A stretch of DNA of 64,000 nt from JAWPMT01 sp965267435. GTDB lineage: Bacteria; Bacteroidota; Bacteroidia; Cytophagales; Cyclobacteriaceae. Every line of letters begins with the position of its first letter. Position 1 is the first letter of the stretch. The stretch spans positions 4,216,001 through 4,280,000 of the forward strand of contig OZ253960.1 of assembly GCA_965267435.1 (NCBI GenBank). The letters are read 5' to 3'. A program made the position numbers and the translations under genes. The notes under the pieces were generated by a model. That model worked only from the letters and a program-made list of their open reading frames with translations, did not search any database and had not been told where the DNA came from. Shown piece after piece: positions 44,483-52,529 of the stretch.

Positions 44483-45307
44483 ATGTGCAAAGTCTTCAAA
44501 GTAAGCAGGAGTGGTTATTACCAGTGGCAGGTCAGGGAGCCCTCGAAACGTCAAATGGAGAATGAGGAAATAGCAGCTGAGATCGATAGGATTTATCGTG
44601 AAAGTCGTCAGCGGTACGGCAGCCCCAAGATCACTGATGAGCTCTCTGATTTGGGATGGAAAGTATCCAGGCCTAGAGTGGCCAGAATTATGCGTTATAA
44701 GGGGCTAAGGAGCATCATAACAAGGAAGTTCAGAGGAGCTACTACAGATAGTGCTCATCACTTCCCAGTGGCCCCCAATTTGTTAAACAGGGACTTCAAG
44801 GCAACAGAAGCCGGAAGGAAATGGGTTTCAGATATCACCTACATCGCCACCAGGCAAGGCTGGATGTACCTCACTATTATCATGGACTTATTTGACCGTA
44901 AGATTGTTGGCTGGTCTTCAGGTACTTCGCTGGCAACCGAGGATACGATCCTACCGGCTTGGCGGATGGCAACGAAGAACAGGCCGGTTGACGCTCGTCT
45001 GACTTTCCATTCAGATCAAGGTGTTCAGTATGCTTCAAATACCTTCACAAGGGTGCTTCGCAATAACTCAGTAACACAAAGCATGAGCAGAAAGGGTAAT
45101 TGCTGGGATAATGCAGTCGCCGAAAACTTCTTCAAGATTCTCAAATCGGAAATGGTCAAACACACCAGCTTCCAGGGGATCTTGCATGCCAAAACCGAGC
45201 TATTCGAATTCATTGAGATCTGGTATAACCGTAGAAGAAAACATGCGTATCTGGGGTATAAATCCCCGGAGCAATTCGCAAACATTCAACAATTAAAATG
45301 CGCTTGA
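44483..45307 (+). CDS. IS3-family transposase OrfB (DDE integrase core)
   Basis: A 274-residue protein from ATG 44483. HTH_21 region SRQRYGSPKITDELSDLGW, then an rve core with DDE residues in WVSDITYIAT, TFHSDQGVQYAS and KGNCWDNAVAENFFKILKSE. The frame is open upstream to the slippery site, so the active transposase is probably the OrfAB fusion. The copy looks intact. Confidence 0.95.
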   Translation: MCKVFKVSRSGYYQWQVREPSKRQMENEEIAAEIDRIYRESRQRYGSPKITDELSDLGWKVSRPRVARIMRYKGLRSIITRKFRGATTDSAHHFPVAPNLLNRDFKATEAGRKWVSDITYIATRQGWMYLTIIMDLFDRKIVGWSSGTSLATEDTILPAWRMATKNRPVDARLTFHSDQGVQYASNTFTRVLRNNSVTQSMSRKGNCWDNAVAENFFKILKSEMVKHTSFQGILHAKTELFEFIEIWYNRRRKHAYLGYKSPEQFANIQQLKCA

Positions 45308-45496
45308 CTTATAGTCCACTATTTTGTTGCAATTCCACTAAGAATTTTAAAATCAAAGAAGGATTTAATTTAATTCCTAAACAATTGATTGAAGAAGACT
45401 TAATAGAATTTAAGAAAGAAAGTGACTTAACACTTATTTCAATTAACAAAAAAGGAATAATTAAAATTAAAGAGAATTAAAAACGACATACCAGTA

Positions 45497-45913
45497 ATGG
45501 CAAAAATAGAAATGAAGAGAGCGACTGAGGTTTATAGTCTGAATGGCGGTTATAGCCCATTTATTTATAAGAGTAATACTGGACTTACCTACTGCTTTCC
45601 TGTTTCATCAGGTCATGCGGATATGGATTTTGAGTTCAAAATTACAGAACAAGATTTAGACGTATTAAAGTCGAACAACTATAAATTCAAAGTGCTTTAT
45701 TACATTCTATTCCATGAAGCTCAGTCTACTTTTGGAACAGGTCATCCCAACCCACGGAAATACACGATTGAAGAATTTGAGAATACCAAAAACAAGGTAT
45801 TGTATGAACCTGAAAGTGAATTAGAACTATATATTAAGAAATTTTCGAAAGAGAAAAATTTATCTGAAGATTACTTTCAGACATTCTTAAAAAATGTATT
45901 TCGACAACAATAA
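45497..45913 (+). CDS. Cassette 29: hypothetical cytosolic protein
   Basis: A 138-residue AT-rich soluble protein (TEVYSLNGGYSPFIYKSNTG, HADMDFEFKITEQDLDVLKS), with a C-terminal helix. No family is recognised. Its start ATGGCAAAA lies within a 20-base stretch (ACGACATACCAGTAATGGC) that looks like the left arm of a lost site; compare ACGACACGCCAACAATGGC at 45918. This gene may therefore once have been a separate cassette. Confidence 0.7.
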   Translation: MAKIEMKRATEVYSLNGGYSPFIYKSNTGLTYCFPVSSGHADMDFEFKITEQDLDVLKSNNYKFKVLYYILFHEAQSTFGTGHPNPRKYTIEEFENTKNKVLYEPESELELYIKKFSKEKNLSEDYFQTFLKNVFRQQ

Positions 45914-45926
45914 AAAACGACACGCC

Positions 45927-45998
45927 AACAATGGCTAGCAGCAATAGTCCCGCAGGGCTAACACTCAAACCAAAACTACAGCTGCTAGCCTCGCCGTT
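45927..45998. repeat. attC-like site 29: short classical-size site
   Basis: 72 nt from AAC to GTT. The L boxes GGCTAGCAGC (45933-45942) and GCTGCTAGCC (45981-45990) pair perfectly. Inside, TAGTCCC and GGGCTA form a second short stem with one extra T. The left arm CACGCCAAC complements GTTGGCGTG (43958). The right junction GTTAGGC is the textbook integron core site. It shares no sequence with the long sites. Confidence 0.85.
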
Positions 45999-46063
45999 AG
46001 GCTCCATTTCCTTCAGATCATAGGCCTTGAAACCTTGAAGGCATTTTTCCCGATTAATAATCT

Positions 46064-46354
46064 ATGATGATGGGAGCTGGATTCATGAAAGATATGATTG
46101 CTTCTTCACGAAACAATCGGACTCTTCTGAAAGGTGACAAAACAACTAAGTATAAGAATTTTGACAAGTCCTATATCACGGACTGGGTTATATCCCGAAA
46201 GCCATTGAAATTCAAAACAGCAACGCCCGAGTATTTGGGGCAGTTGCGACTCAAAATGAAACGACAAAGACGAATCAACATTTTGAAGGGTATTGTGGCT
46301 GGTTTGGTCAGCGCTTCGATTGTAGGAGTCACAGCATTTCTTTTCTTAGTTTAA
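46064..46354 (+). CDS. Cassette 30: single-pass membrane protein
   Basis: A 96-residue protein with a basic soluble part (NRTLLKGDKTTKYKNFDKSY, LGQLRLKMKRQRRINILKGI) and one C-terminal helix (VAGLVSASIVGVTAFLFLV). It resembles small Bacteroidota proteins of unknown function. The cassette start GTTAGGCTCCATTTCCTTC is identical to that of cassette 5. The end is GGAGCCTAAC. Confidence 0.7.
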   Translation: MMMGAGFMKDMIASSRNNRTLLKGDKTTKYKNFDKSYITDWVISRKPLKFKTATPEYLGQLRLKMKRQRRINILKGIVAGLVSASIVGVTAFLFLV

Positions 46355-46363
46355 ACGGAGCCT

Positions 46364-46575
46364 AACAGTCGCTATATGGCATGTGCAAACGTGGTCCTAG
46401 AACAGGCGATGGCGAGGACCGTGCACCCTCGGCGGGGCAGTGCCATGGAGCCGAGACCGTGCTAGACCGATAAATAACTACAAAGCGCAGTGGTTCTCCC
46501 CTTGCTTTGGTGGGGAGCCGAGGTTGCACTAGATTGGTGGTAGTTAGCTACTGGTGGCACACGCCACATAGCGTT
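46364..46575. repeat. attC-like site 30 (type A, short spacer)
   Basis: 212 nt. The left arm GGAGCCTAAC complements GTTAGGCTCC (45996). The right spacer lacks the five bases GTAGC: CCACATAGC joins GTT directly. It is a natural deletion in the central spacer. Confidence 0.87.
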
Positions 46576-46590
46576 GGCGACCATATTCGA

Positions 46591-47202
46591 ATGCGAAATC
46601 CACAGACCTTTCTTGCTTTGCTGGTATTTATCTCTTGCACTGGCCCCAAGCCATTAGCCGAAGAACCAAATGGCGGCGGAGAAAGCGCGACTGATTCAAC
46701 AAAATCAAGTCTCGCTGAGCTACTCATCGATGAAGAGGAGGAACAAAGACGAACTGAACTAAGAAAGCAGGCGACTCAGACTCGACGAGGTCCAAGACTT
46801 GAGGCTGTCGACGTAACGGGCGAACCTTGTGATTCAAAAACACTGCTTTATGTTAGCGAGAATTTAGACTCTTTGACTGAAGAGGGAATCATAAAATTCC
46901 TGAATACATTCTCCGAGGAGTGTCGAAACAATGCTGAGTTTTCGGAGTGGAGCAACGAACTACTATTTGACGTGATGATGTCGGATGTTGACCTCTATAT
47001 GAAGGCTTGGCTTACAAGAGGATTGGAAAACATAGACTTGATAATGGAAGAGATCAAGTATCCAATCGTCGATGTGCTGTACCAGTCACTATATGATTCA
47101 ATAAGAGTTTCGAATGCCTCAAAAGACTTGATTGACTATCATTTAGAAGCGCTTGTCTTCGCCGCCAAAAGCGAGAACGAGCCAATTGAAGAGCATTTTT
47201 AG
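46591..47202 (+). CDS. Cassette 31: lipoprotein
   Basis: A 203-residue lipoprotein (ATG 46591; FLALLVFISCTG lipobox). An acidic linker is followed by an all-helical domain (DSLTEEGIIKFLNTFSEECR, LIMEEIKYPIVDVLYQSLYD). No family is recognised. Boundaries are GTTGGCGACC and GGTCGCCAAC. Confidence 0.75.
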   Translation: MRNPQTFLALLVFISCTGPKPLAEEPNGGGESATDSTKSSLAELLIDEEEEQRRTELRKQATQTRRGPRLEAVDVTGEPCDSKTLLYVSENLDSLTEEGIIKFLNTFSEECRNNAEFSEWSNELLFDVMMSDVDLYMKAWLTRGLENIDLIMEEIKYPIVDVLYQSLYDSIRVSNASKDLIDYHLEALVFAAKSENEPIEEHF

Positions 47203-47216
47203 AGAAAACGGTCGCC

Positions 47217-47433
47217 AACAATCACTAAAGGTCATCCGCCAAACTGCGAATCGGCAGCTGGCGGTGGGGTACGCCCGCGCCCCCTCGGCTGGATGTGCTT
47301 CGAGCTGAGGAAGTGCGAACCTGATAAATAACTACAAAGCGCAGTGGTTCTCCCCATGCTTTGGTGGTTGGCCAAGGTTGCACTATTTTGTGGTTACTTG
47401 AACTGGGGGCGGACGCCCTTTAGTTGTAGCGTT
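47217..47433. repeat. attC-like site 31 (type B)
   Basis: 217 nt. The left arm GGTCGCCAAC complements GTTGGCGACC (46573). Type B outer stem. Confidence 0.87.
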
Positions 47434-47494
47434 ACATACAAGAGCCGAGCACGCTTCATCACAATCTGACCTAATCTTCCGTTATCTTAGTGCT

Positions 47495-47683
47495 ATGGAA
47501 TCGAAACTGAAAGAACATTTGATTCAAATAGCTGACGGACTTACTCCGGAGTCTACTCTGGAAGATGTTTACGAACAGTTGTCGTTGTTGGCAGATATCG
47601 CAGAATCAGAAGAACAAGAAGCCAGAGGCGAGACTTTGACGCAGGCCGAAGTTGAGGCAAAGTCGAAGGAATGGCTGAAGTAG
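47495..47683 (+). CDS. Cassette 32: antitoxin of a ParE/RelE-type pair
   Basis: A 62-residue acidic helical protein (STLEDVYEQLSLLADIAESE, then LTQAEVEAKSKEWLK). It is typical of the small antitoxins that overlap ParE-type toxins. It overlaps the toxin gene by 13 bases. Confidence 0.8.
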   Translation: MESKLKEHLIQIADGLTPESTLEDVYEQLSLLADIAESEEQEARGETLTQAEVEAKSKEWLK

Positions 47684-47976
47684 TCTGGACTAACAAGGCC
47701 TCTGGCCAGCTTGAAAGATCAATCAAGTACATCTTAGAAGAACAAGGCCACTCCTATGCTGAGATTGTCCTCAATCAGATACTAGCTAAAACTAGAGAGC
47801 TTGAAAAGCAGCCTTTAAGAGGGCGACCCGAACCGAGGCTGCAACACATGAAAAGCAAATACCGGTATATAGTCGTCTGGAGCTACAAAATCATCTATCG
47901 GGTCGCTAATGAGAAGATTGTGATTTCCAGAGTTTTTCATACTTCAAGAGATCCGAGGAAGCTGAGAGGGATCTAA
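47671..47976 (+). CDS. Cassette 32: ParE/RelE-type toxin
   Basis: A 101-residue toxin with WTNKASGQLERSIKYILEEQ, LRGRPEPRLQ, KYRYIVVWSYKIIYRVANEK and VISRVFHTSRDPRKL, the canonical ParE/RelE layout. Toxin-antitoxin cassettes are common in sedentary chromosomal integrons, where they are thought to stabilise the array. Boundaries are GTTACATAC and GTATGTAAC. Confidence 0.9.
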   Translation: MAEVVWTNKASGQLERSIKYILEEQGHSYAEIVLNQILAKTRELEKQPLRGRPEPRLQHMKSKYRYIVVWSYKIIYRVANEKIVISRVFHTSRDPRKLRGI

Positions 47977-47991
47977 CAGGCTCCAGTATGT

Positions 47992-48335
47992 AACAATCAC
48001 TATACGTCATGCGCAAAACTGCTTCTAGCAGAGAGAGTGGGGTACGACCATGCACCCCTGGCTGGACAGTGCTTCGAGCCAAGGCATGCGAACTCGATAA
48101 ATAACTGGAATACGCAGTGGTTCTTCTCGTGCTTTCCCGCCTTCGCCTGCTTGGCTAAGGTGAGTTCGATCAGCCAAGGTCGCCCACCACTTGGAAGAAA
48201 AGCTTCGGCGGGCAGGCGCCGCCTTCGCTTCGTTGCTAACGAGCGCTTTGGCAATCAAGATACACCCGGAATTTTGTCGAATTGCTTCGGCGGACAGGTG
48301 TGGTGAGCCAAGGTTGCACTAGATTGGTGGTGGTT
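47992..48335. repeat. attC-like site 32 (type C, broken)
   Basis: The left arm GTATGTAAC complements GTTACATAC (47431). The left half is type C, but the right half ends after GATTGGTGGTGGTTAGC. The outer right stem is missing and GTT (48333-48335) joins the next cassette early. The apex carries a 165-bp insertion (48136-48300). Confidence 0.75.
48136..48300. repeat. Palindromic insert in site 32 (two nested units)
   Basis: Begins CCCGCCTTCGCC, contains GAAGAAAAGCTTCGGCGGGC, then a second related unit (CGCCGCCTTCGC...GCTTCGGCGGAC). It sits exactly after GCTTT in the site apex. The insert in site 34 (50962-51044) is a single unit of the same kind at the same position. Confidence 0.7.
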
Positions 48336-48382
48336 AGCATCAATTCTTTCCCATAAGTATTTGGATCCCCAAAAGACCAGAC

Positions 48383-48949
48383 ATGCTTTCTGAAATTATT
48401 AAAAGCACTTATCCGATATCCTTAAGTTCAATCAAGGCCATTGAGGACCTGGCTACATCCTTGGACATTCAAAAAAAGGAATTAATTGTTCAGAAAGGCG
48501 CACACAACAATGAAGAATACTTTGTTCTGGATGGTATTATCAGAAGTTATATTCTTAATCCACAAGGAGTAGAAGTTACCATATCTTTTTTCTGCTCAAA
48601 TTCTGTTTTGACACCCCATGTCGCTCGCAACAAGGAAGGACGTTCTCAGCTATTCTTTCAAGCTCTGACGAACGTTAAACTCGCGGTTGTAGACGCAAAA
48701 GCGTTTGAAGTCCTTCGATCCGAAAATGAAGAAGTCAGGAACTTTGCCTTTAGGGTTCTTCAAAATGAACTACTAATGAAAGTCTCCAAAGAGATTGGGC
48801 TTGCCTCCCTTACCGCAAGGGAAAGACTAAAAAGATTTAGGAGCGAATATCATAACCTGGAAAACTTAATTCCGCACCCTTACATCGCTTCTTATTTAGG
48901 AATCACAAACATTTCACTGAGTAGGCTCAGGAGCGAAATCAGGGACTGA
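48383..48949 (+). CDS. Cassette 33: Crp/Fnr-family regulator
   Basis: A 188-residue regulator. The N-terminal cNMP-binding-type domain (KELIVQKGAHNNEEYFVLDG, IIRSYILNPQGVEVTISFF) is followed by a C-terminal HTH of the Crp type (LTARERLKRFRSEYHNLEN, YIASYLGITNISLSRLRSEI). The DNA-binding end is complete. It is followed by a hydrolase gene in the same cassette and may control it. The signal is unknown. Confidence 0.88.
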   Translation: MLSEIIKSTYPISLSSIKAIEDLATSLDIQKKELIVQKGAHNNEEYFVLDGIIRSYILNPQGVEVTISFFCSNSVLTPHVARNKEGRSQLFFQALTNVKLAVVDAKAFEVLRSENEEVRNFAFRVLQNELLMKVSKEIGLASLTARERLKRFRSEYHNLENLIPHPYIASYLGITNISLSRLRSEIRD

Positions 48950-49047
48950 GTTTGCATTTTATCATTTGTTAATGCTTTTGGTTTTGATGAACCTGAGTTT
49001 TGGATTATTGATTCGAAAACAATATCAGAAGCTTAATTCTAACCCTC

Positions 49048-49959
49048 ATGTTACCATCAGAAAACCTTTTCGCTCAATCTACTGAATACCTCAAAGTTCA
49101 AAATGGAGAGGTGACTTTGCACACCACAATTTATCCAAAAGAGAATGCTGAAACAGTAATTCTTCTTCATGGTGGCCCGGGAGTGCCTGATCCAATGACT
49201 GAAGTCGCCTTGGAACTGAATAATAAGTTTCAGGTGATAAATTTCGAACAACGAGGAACAGGCCAATCTTTGAATCCTAATTCTGAGTACGCAATAGCAG
49301 ATTACATTTCTGACATTGATTCGATTGCAAGTCATTTCAACCTTGAATCTTTCCATTTATTTGGACATTCATGGGGAGGGTTATACGCCCAAATCTATGC
49401 AGAGGAAAGACCCGAGAACATAAAAAGCCTATTTCTGTGTAGTCCGAGTTCGGGAACAAATTCAACTTGGGAAAAGACCGAAAAAGAAGTGATGAAATAC
49501 AATAAAATCAACGCCTCATGGGGAGAATGGATGAAAATGGGGTGGAATTCCCTATTGGGCATGCTGGGGTCGGATAGCGCATACCAGGAAGTGTTTTTTC
49601 TTGTGTTGAAAAATTACCACAAGAACTACTCAGATATTTCAATCAATAAAGAACAACTGCGAACCATCACCGCTGACCCTGTTAATATTACCCGAAAAAA
49701 CATTGTTTCGTATAAAAACCTGAAGCCAATGACCCAGTCCAATTTTCCAATCTTAGTGACCTATGGAGATGGAGATATTTATGGAGAGAGTAAGACTGAG
49801 GTCTATGAAAGGTATCCGAAAGCGGAATTTCACATAATTGAAGATTGCGGACATATTGGCTGGATTCACAATCCTGAAAAATTTGGTAAAATACTTAGTA
49901 CCTTCTATTCTATTGATACTCGAGACATGACTAGCTTAACAAGTACAACAATTCGATGA
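49048..49959 (+). CDS. Cassette 33: alpha/beta hydrolase, proline-iminopeptidase-like
   Basis: A 303-residue hydrolase. Oxyanion motif HGGPGVPDP (41-49), nucleophile S108 in GHSWGG, a D near YGDGDIYG and the catalytic H in DCGHIGW. The HGGPG motif places it with proline iminopeptidase-like enzymes. A hydrophobic stretch in another frame just upstream (about 48972-49035) may be a signal peptide lost by an indel, because the N-terminus reads ENLFAQS. Boundaries are GTTAGCATC and GATGCTAAC. Confidence 0.88.
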   Translation: MLPSENLFAQSTEYLKVQNGEVTLHTTIYPKENAETVILLHGGPGVPDPMTEVALELNNKFQVINFEQRGTGQSLNPNSEYAIADYISDIDSIASHFNLESFHLFGHSWGGLYAQIYAEERPENIKSLFLCSPSSGTNSTWEKTEKEVMKYNKINASWGEWMKMGWNSLLGMLGSDSAYQEVFFLVLKNYHKNYSDISINKEQLRTITADPVNITRKNIVSYKNLKPMTQSNFPILVTYGDGDIYGESKTEVYERYPKAEFHIIEDCGHIGWIHNPEKFGKILSTFYSIDTRDMTSLTSTTIR

Positions 49960-49969
49960 AAAAGATGCT

Positions 49970-50158
49970 AACAAACACTGTCATCCATAAGCCTGCGCGG
50001 CCGACCTATCCGGCCGCACTAACTGAGCTACCTGCCTGCGATCCGTCGCCAGAGGCTATGGCCGCCGGAGACCGGCAGGCAGGTTTGTAAAGGCTGGTGC
50101 TGTCCGATACTTTTATAGTAATTTGAAAGGTTCAGCTTACGGATGACAGCTGGACGTT
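49970..50158. repeat. attC-like site 33: unrelated long site
   Basis: 189 nt. The left arm GATGCTAAC complements GTTAGCATC (48333). L boxes CTGTCATCCATAAGC (49978-49992) and GCTTACGGATGACAG (50135-50149) pair with one A.C at position 10, the same place as in types A, B and C. The loop holds ACCTGCCTG with CAGGCAGGT. Spacers are AAACA and CTGGAC. Confidence 0.85.
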
Positions 50159-50184
50159 ACCTGCAATTTAGCCACCCAATGCTC

Positions 50185-50791
50185 ATGAATCTGAATAAGC
50201 TACTTTACAAAGATATCGGCTTCTATTTTGTGGCATTCTTGCTTCTAGCAATTTGGGCATTTTGGCCTAAGTACTTTAGCCATGTTTTGACGGACATTGA
50301 ACCCCACATCCATTTTCATGGAATCACAATGACCTTGTGGTGCTTGACTCTGATTTCACAAGGCCTCCTTATAAGAACTAAGAATTACAAAACCCACAGA
50401 ATAGTTGGAAAGCTTTCTTACTTCTTAGCTCCCCTAATTCTAATCTCTGGATTCAATACTGCTCATGCATCTATTGTAGATAATGAAGTTCATAATGGCC
50501 CCCATGTTTACGCCAGTAACTGATAGATTGATATATTTCAATTTTCCGTCAATTGTGCGTTTCTTTCCGACAATTGAAGGTCGTCCAATGGTATGGCTAT
50601 TTGGGTTTGCTCTTGCAACTCTAATTCTCGTAGCTTTATCAATTTGGGATTGGCAATCAAAGAAACCAAGCTATGTTTTCCTGACTATACTTGGACTTAA
50701 CCTTGTGTATGACATTTCAGTAATTTCTTTCCACCAATCCCCCCTATGGAGAAGAATTGGGGACTGGATTATGAGTTTACCACTCTCTTAG
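50185..50791 (+). pseudogene. Cassette 34: broken membrane protein gene
   Basis: Two overlapping frames. The first (from about ATG 50185, NLNKLLYKDIGFYFVAFLLL, to 50523) gives three membrane helices with HFHGITMTLWCLTLISQGLL. The second (about 50516 to 50791) gives RLIYFNFPSIVRFFP and two more helices. Together they look like one ~240-residue DUF2306-like membrane protein that has lost a middle segment and the frame. Boundaries are GTTACCTGC and GCTGGTAAC, 8 of 9 paired. Confidence 0.7.
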
Positions 50792-50813
50792 GATCAAATA
50801 ACAAAAAGCTGGT

Positions 50814-51115
50814 AACAATCACTAAAGGTCATCCGCATTCGTACGAATTGCCAACTGGTTGTGGGCTACGCCCGCGCCCCCTTGGCTGGTAATTGCCCAA
50901 GAGCAGAGTCAGTGCGCAATCGATAAATAACTACACAACGCAGTGGTTCTTCCCTGGCTTTCCCGCCTTCGCCAGATTAGCAGAGGTGAATTCGCTAAAT
51001 CAAGGCCGCTCAACCCTTTGAAGAAAAGCTTCGGCGGGCAGGTGTGGTTGGCCATGGTTGCACTAGATTGAAGCCAGTTAGCAACTGGTGGCGCACGCCG
51101 CATAGTTGTAGCGTT
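50814..51115. repeat. attC-like site 34 (hybrid B/C with insertion)
   Basis: 302 nt. The left half is type B (CTAAAGGTCATCCGC) and the right half type C (GCGCACGCCGCATAG), so the outer stem pairs poorly. An 83-bp insert lies in the apex at 50962-51044. It probably arose by homologous recombination between two sites and may be inactive. Confidence 0.78.
50962..51044. repeat. Palindromic insert in site 34
   Basis: 83 bp, CCCGCCTTCGCCAGATTAGC at the start and AAAAGCTTCGGCGGGCAGG near the end. It is inserted after GCTTT, as in site 32, and is a single unit of that insert. Confidence 0.7.
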
Positions 51116-51147
51116 GTATGCCATATAGTCAAAAGAACACAGATACG

Positions 51148-52489
51148 ATGAAAATCAGAATTTCGCTGATAATCATCCTCGCGGTAGTTCATTTAGCTGC
51201 CATAGAGGCCCAGCAAATTGGTACGAAAAGTGTCATACTAATTGAGAATGTTCGGATTTTTGATGGGGTCAATGAGAAGCTGACCAATGGAAACGTCTTG
51301 ATCGAAAACAACCTGATCAGGAGGGTTTCCCGTTCGAGTATAGATGCACCTTCTGATGCAACAATAATTGATGGCGGTGGTCGGGTGCTGATTCCAGGAC
51401 TCATTGATGCGCACTGGCACACCATGTTCAATTTCTGGCCGCTCAGCAGAGCCCTAAATGCCGATTTGGGCATTGCGAGCATTATGGCCTCATTAAAAGC
51501 CAAAGAAACGCTCTTGCGCGGATTTACAACAGTGCGTGATCTTGGAGGCAATTGCTTTTCCGTTAAAAAAGCCATCGATGCCGGCTTGATGGACGGCCAC
51601 AGAATTTATCCAAGTGGTCCGATGATAGGTCAAACTTCTGGCCACAGCGATTTTCGAGGCCCTCTAGCGGTACCAGGTAATCTTAATGCCGGACTCGATC
51701 CTTTACAGCAAATGGGACACACCCTGCTTGCGGATGGAGTGCCACAGGTCCTTCTGCGTACTCGGGAAGCCTTCCGTATGGGAGCCACTCAGATCAAAAG
51801 CTATGGCAGGAGGAGGGGTGTCTTCGCTCTACGACCCACTCGATGTGTCACAATATGTTTTTGAAGAGGCCAAAGCGGTCTGTGATGTCGCCGGTACATT
51901 TAATTCCTACGTTGCGATTCATGCCAATACCGATGCGGCAATTCGTACGTGGATCGAAGCCGGCGCCAGATCTGTTGAACACGGATTCTTTATCGAAGAG
52001 GAAACTGCAAAATTGATGGCAGAAAAAGATGTTTGGTGGAGCATGCAACCCATGCAACTTGAAGGAGAACTCGCCTTTACATTTGAAAACCCTGCCAGCA
52101 CCGAAAAATACAAAGTATTGATTTCTGGTTTGGAAAATGCAATTGCCCTAACGAAAAAGTATGGAGTTAAAACAGCTTTCGGTTCAGATGTATTATTTGA
52201 CGCTGAACTGGCCCAAAAACAGAATAAATTTTTAGCCAATCTTGGGACGTGGTACACTCCTTATGAAGCTTTGAAGATGGCTACATCAGGAAATGCTGAA
52301 CTGCTCAAACTATCAGGACCTCGAGATCCTTATCCCGAAAAACTGGGAGTAATAGGGGAGGGAGCCTATGCCGATCTGATTCTGGTAGATGGCAATCCGC
52401 TAGAAAATCTGGACCTGGTGGCCGATCCGGCTCAAAATTTTGTCTTGATTATGAAAGACGGTAAGATTTATAAAAACATCATGCAATAA
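51148..52489 (+). pseudogene. Cassette 35: secreted amidohydrolase with one frameshift
   Basis: Two overlapping frames encode one ~447-residue imidazolonepropionase-like amidohydrolase. The first has a signal peptide (SLIIILAVVHLAAIEAQQ), GLIDAHWHT (metal HxH) and GFTTVRDLGG. The second has AMAGGGVSSLYDPLD, VAIHAN, SVEHGFF and FGSDVLFD (metal ligands), then GEGAYADLILVDGNPLENL. The frames join at a run of four A (51796-51799): removing one A gives IKAMAGGG. It is either a real inactivation or a sequencing error. Boundaries are GTTGTATGCC and GGCATACAAC. Confidence 0.85.
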
Positions 52490-52529
52490 TTTCATTAGGC
52501 ATGGCCTAAAATGATTCAAAACGGCATAC

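Larger units (their letters stand above)
44095..45319 (+). mobile_element. IS3-family insertion sequence
   Basis: About 1.22 kb with imperfect terminal inverted repeats: GTGGACAGTAAGTAAAGC at the left (from 44095) and the complement of GTGGACTATAAGTCAAGC at the right (to 45319). It carries orfA and orfB in the -1 arrangement. It interrupts a cassette gene. I could not define a clear target duplication, so the exact ends are uncertain by a few bases. Confidence 0.82.
43977..45480 (+). pseudogene. Cassette 29: small gene split by an IS3-type element
   Basis: ATG 43977 starts MTRINDEILVDCLKFIQNNG and continues to NLLHLG, where the insertion sequence begins. After the element the frame resumes at about 45319 (FCCNSTKNFKIKEGFNLI) and ends at 45480. 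The joined product would be a ~100-residue, AT-rich, probably cytosolic protein. No function is assigned. Confidence 0.6.

Noticed and set aside
48000..48258. Minus-strand ORFs across site 32
   Set aside because: They translate the site and its palindromic insert.
48333..48382. Loss of the cassette boundary at site 32
   Set aside because: At first the right end of site 32 seemed missing, but GTTAGCATC at 48333 pairs with GATGCTAAC at 49964, so the boundary exists; only the outer right stem is absent.
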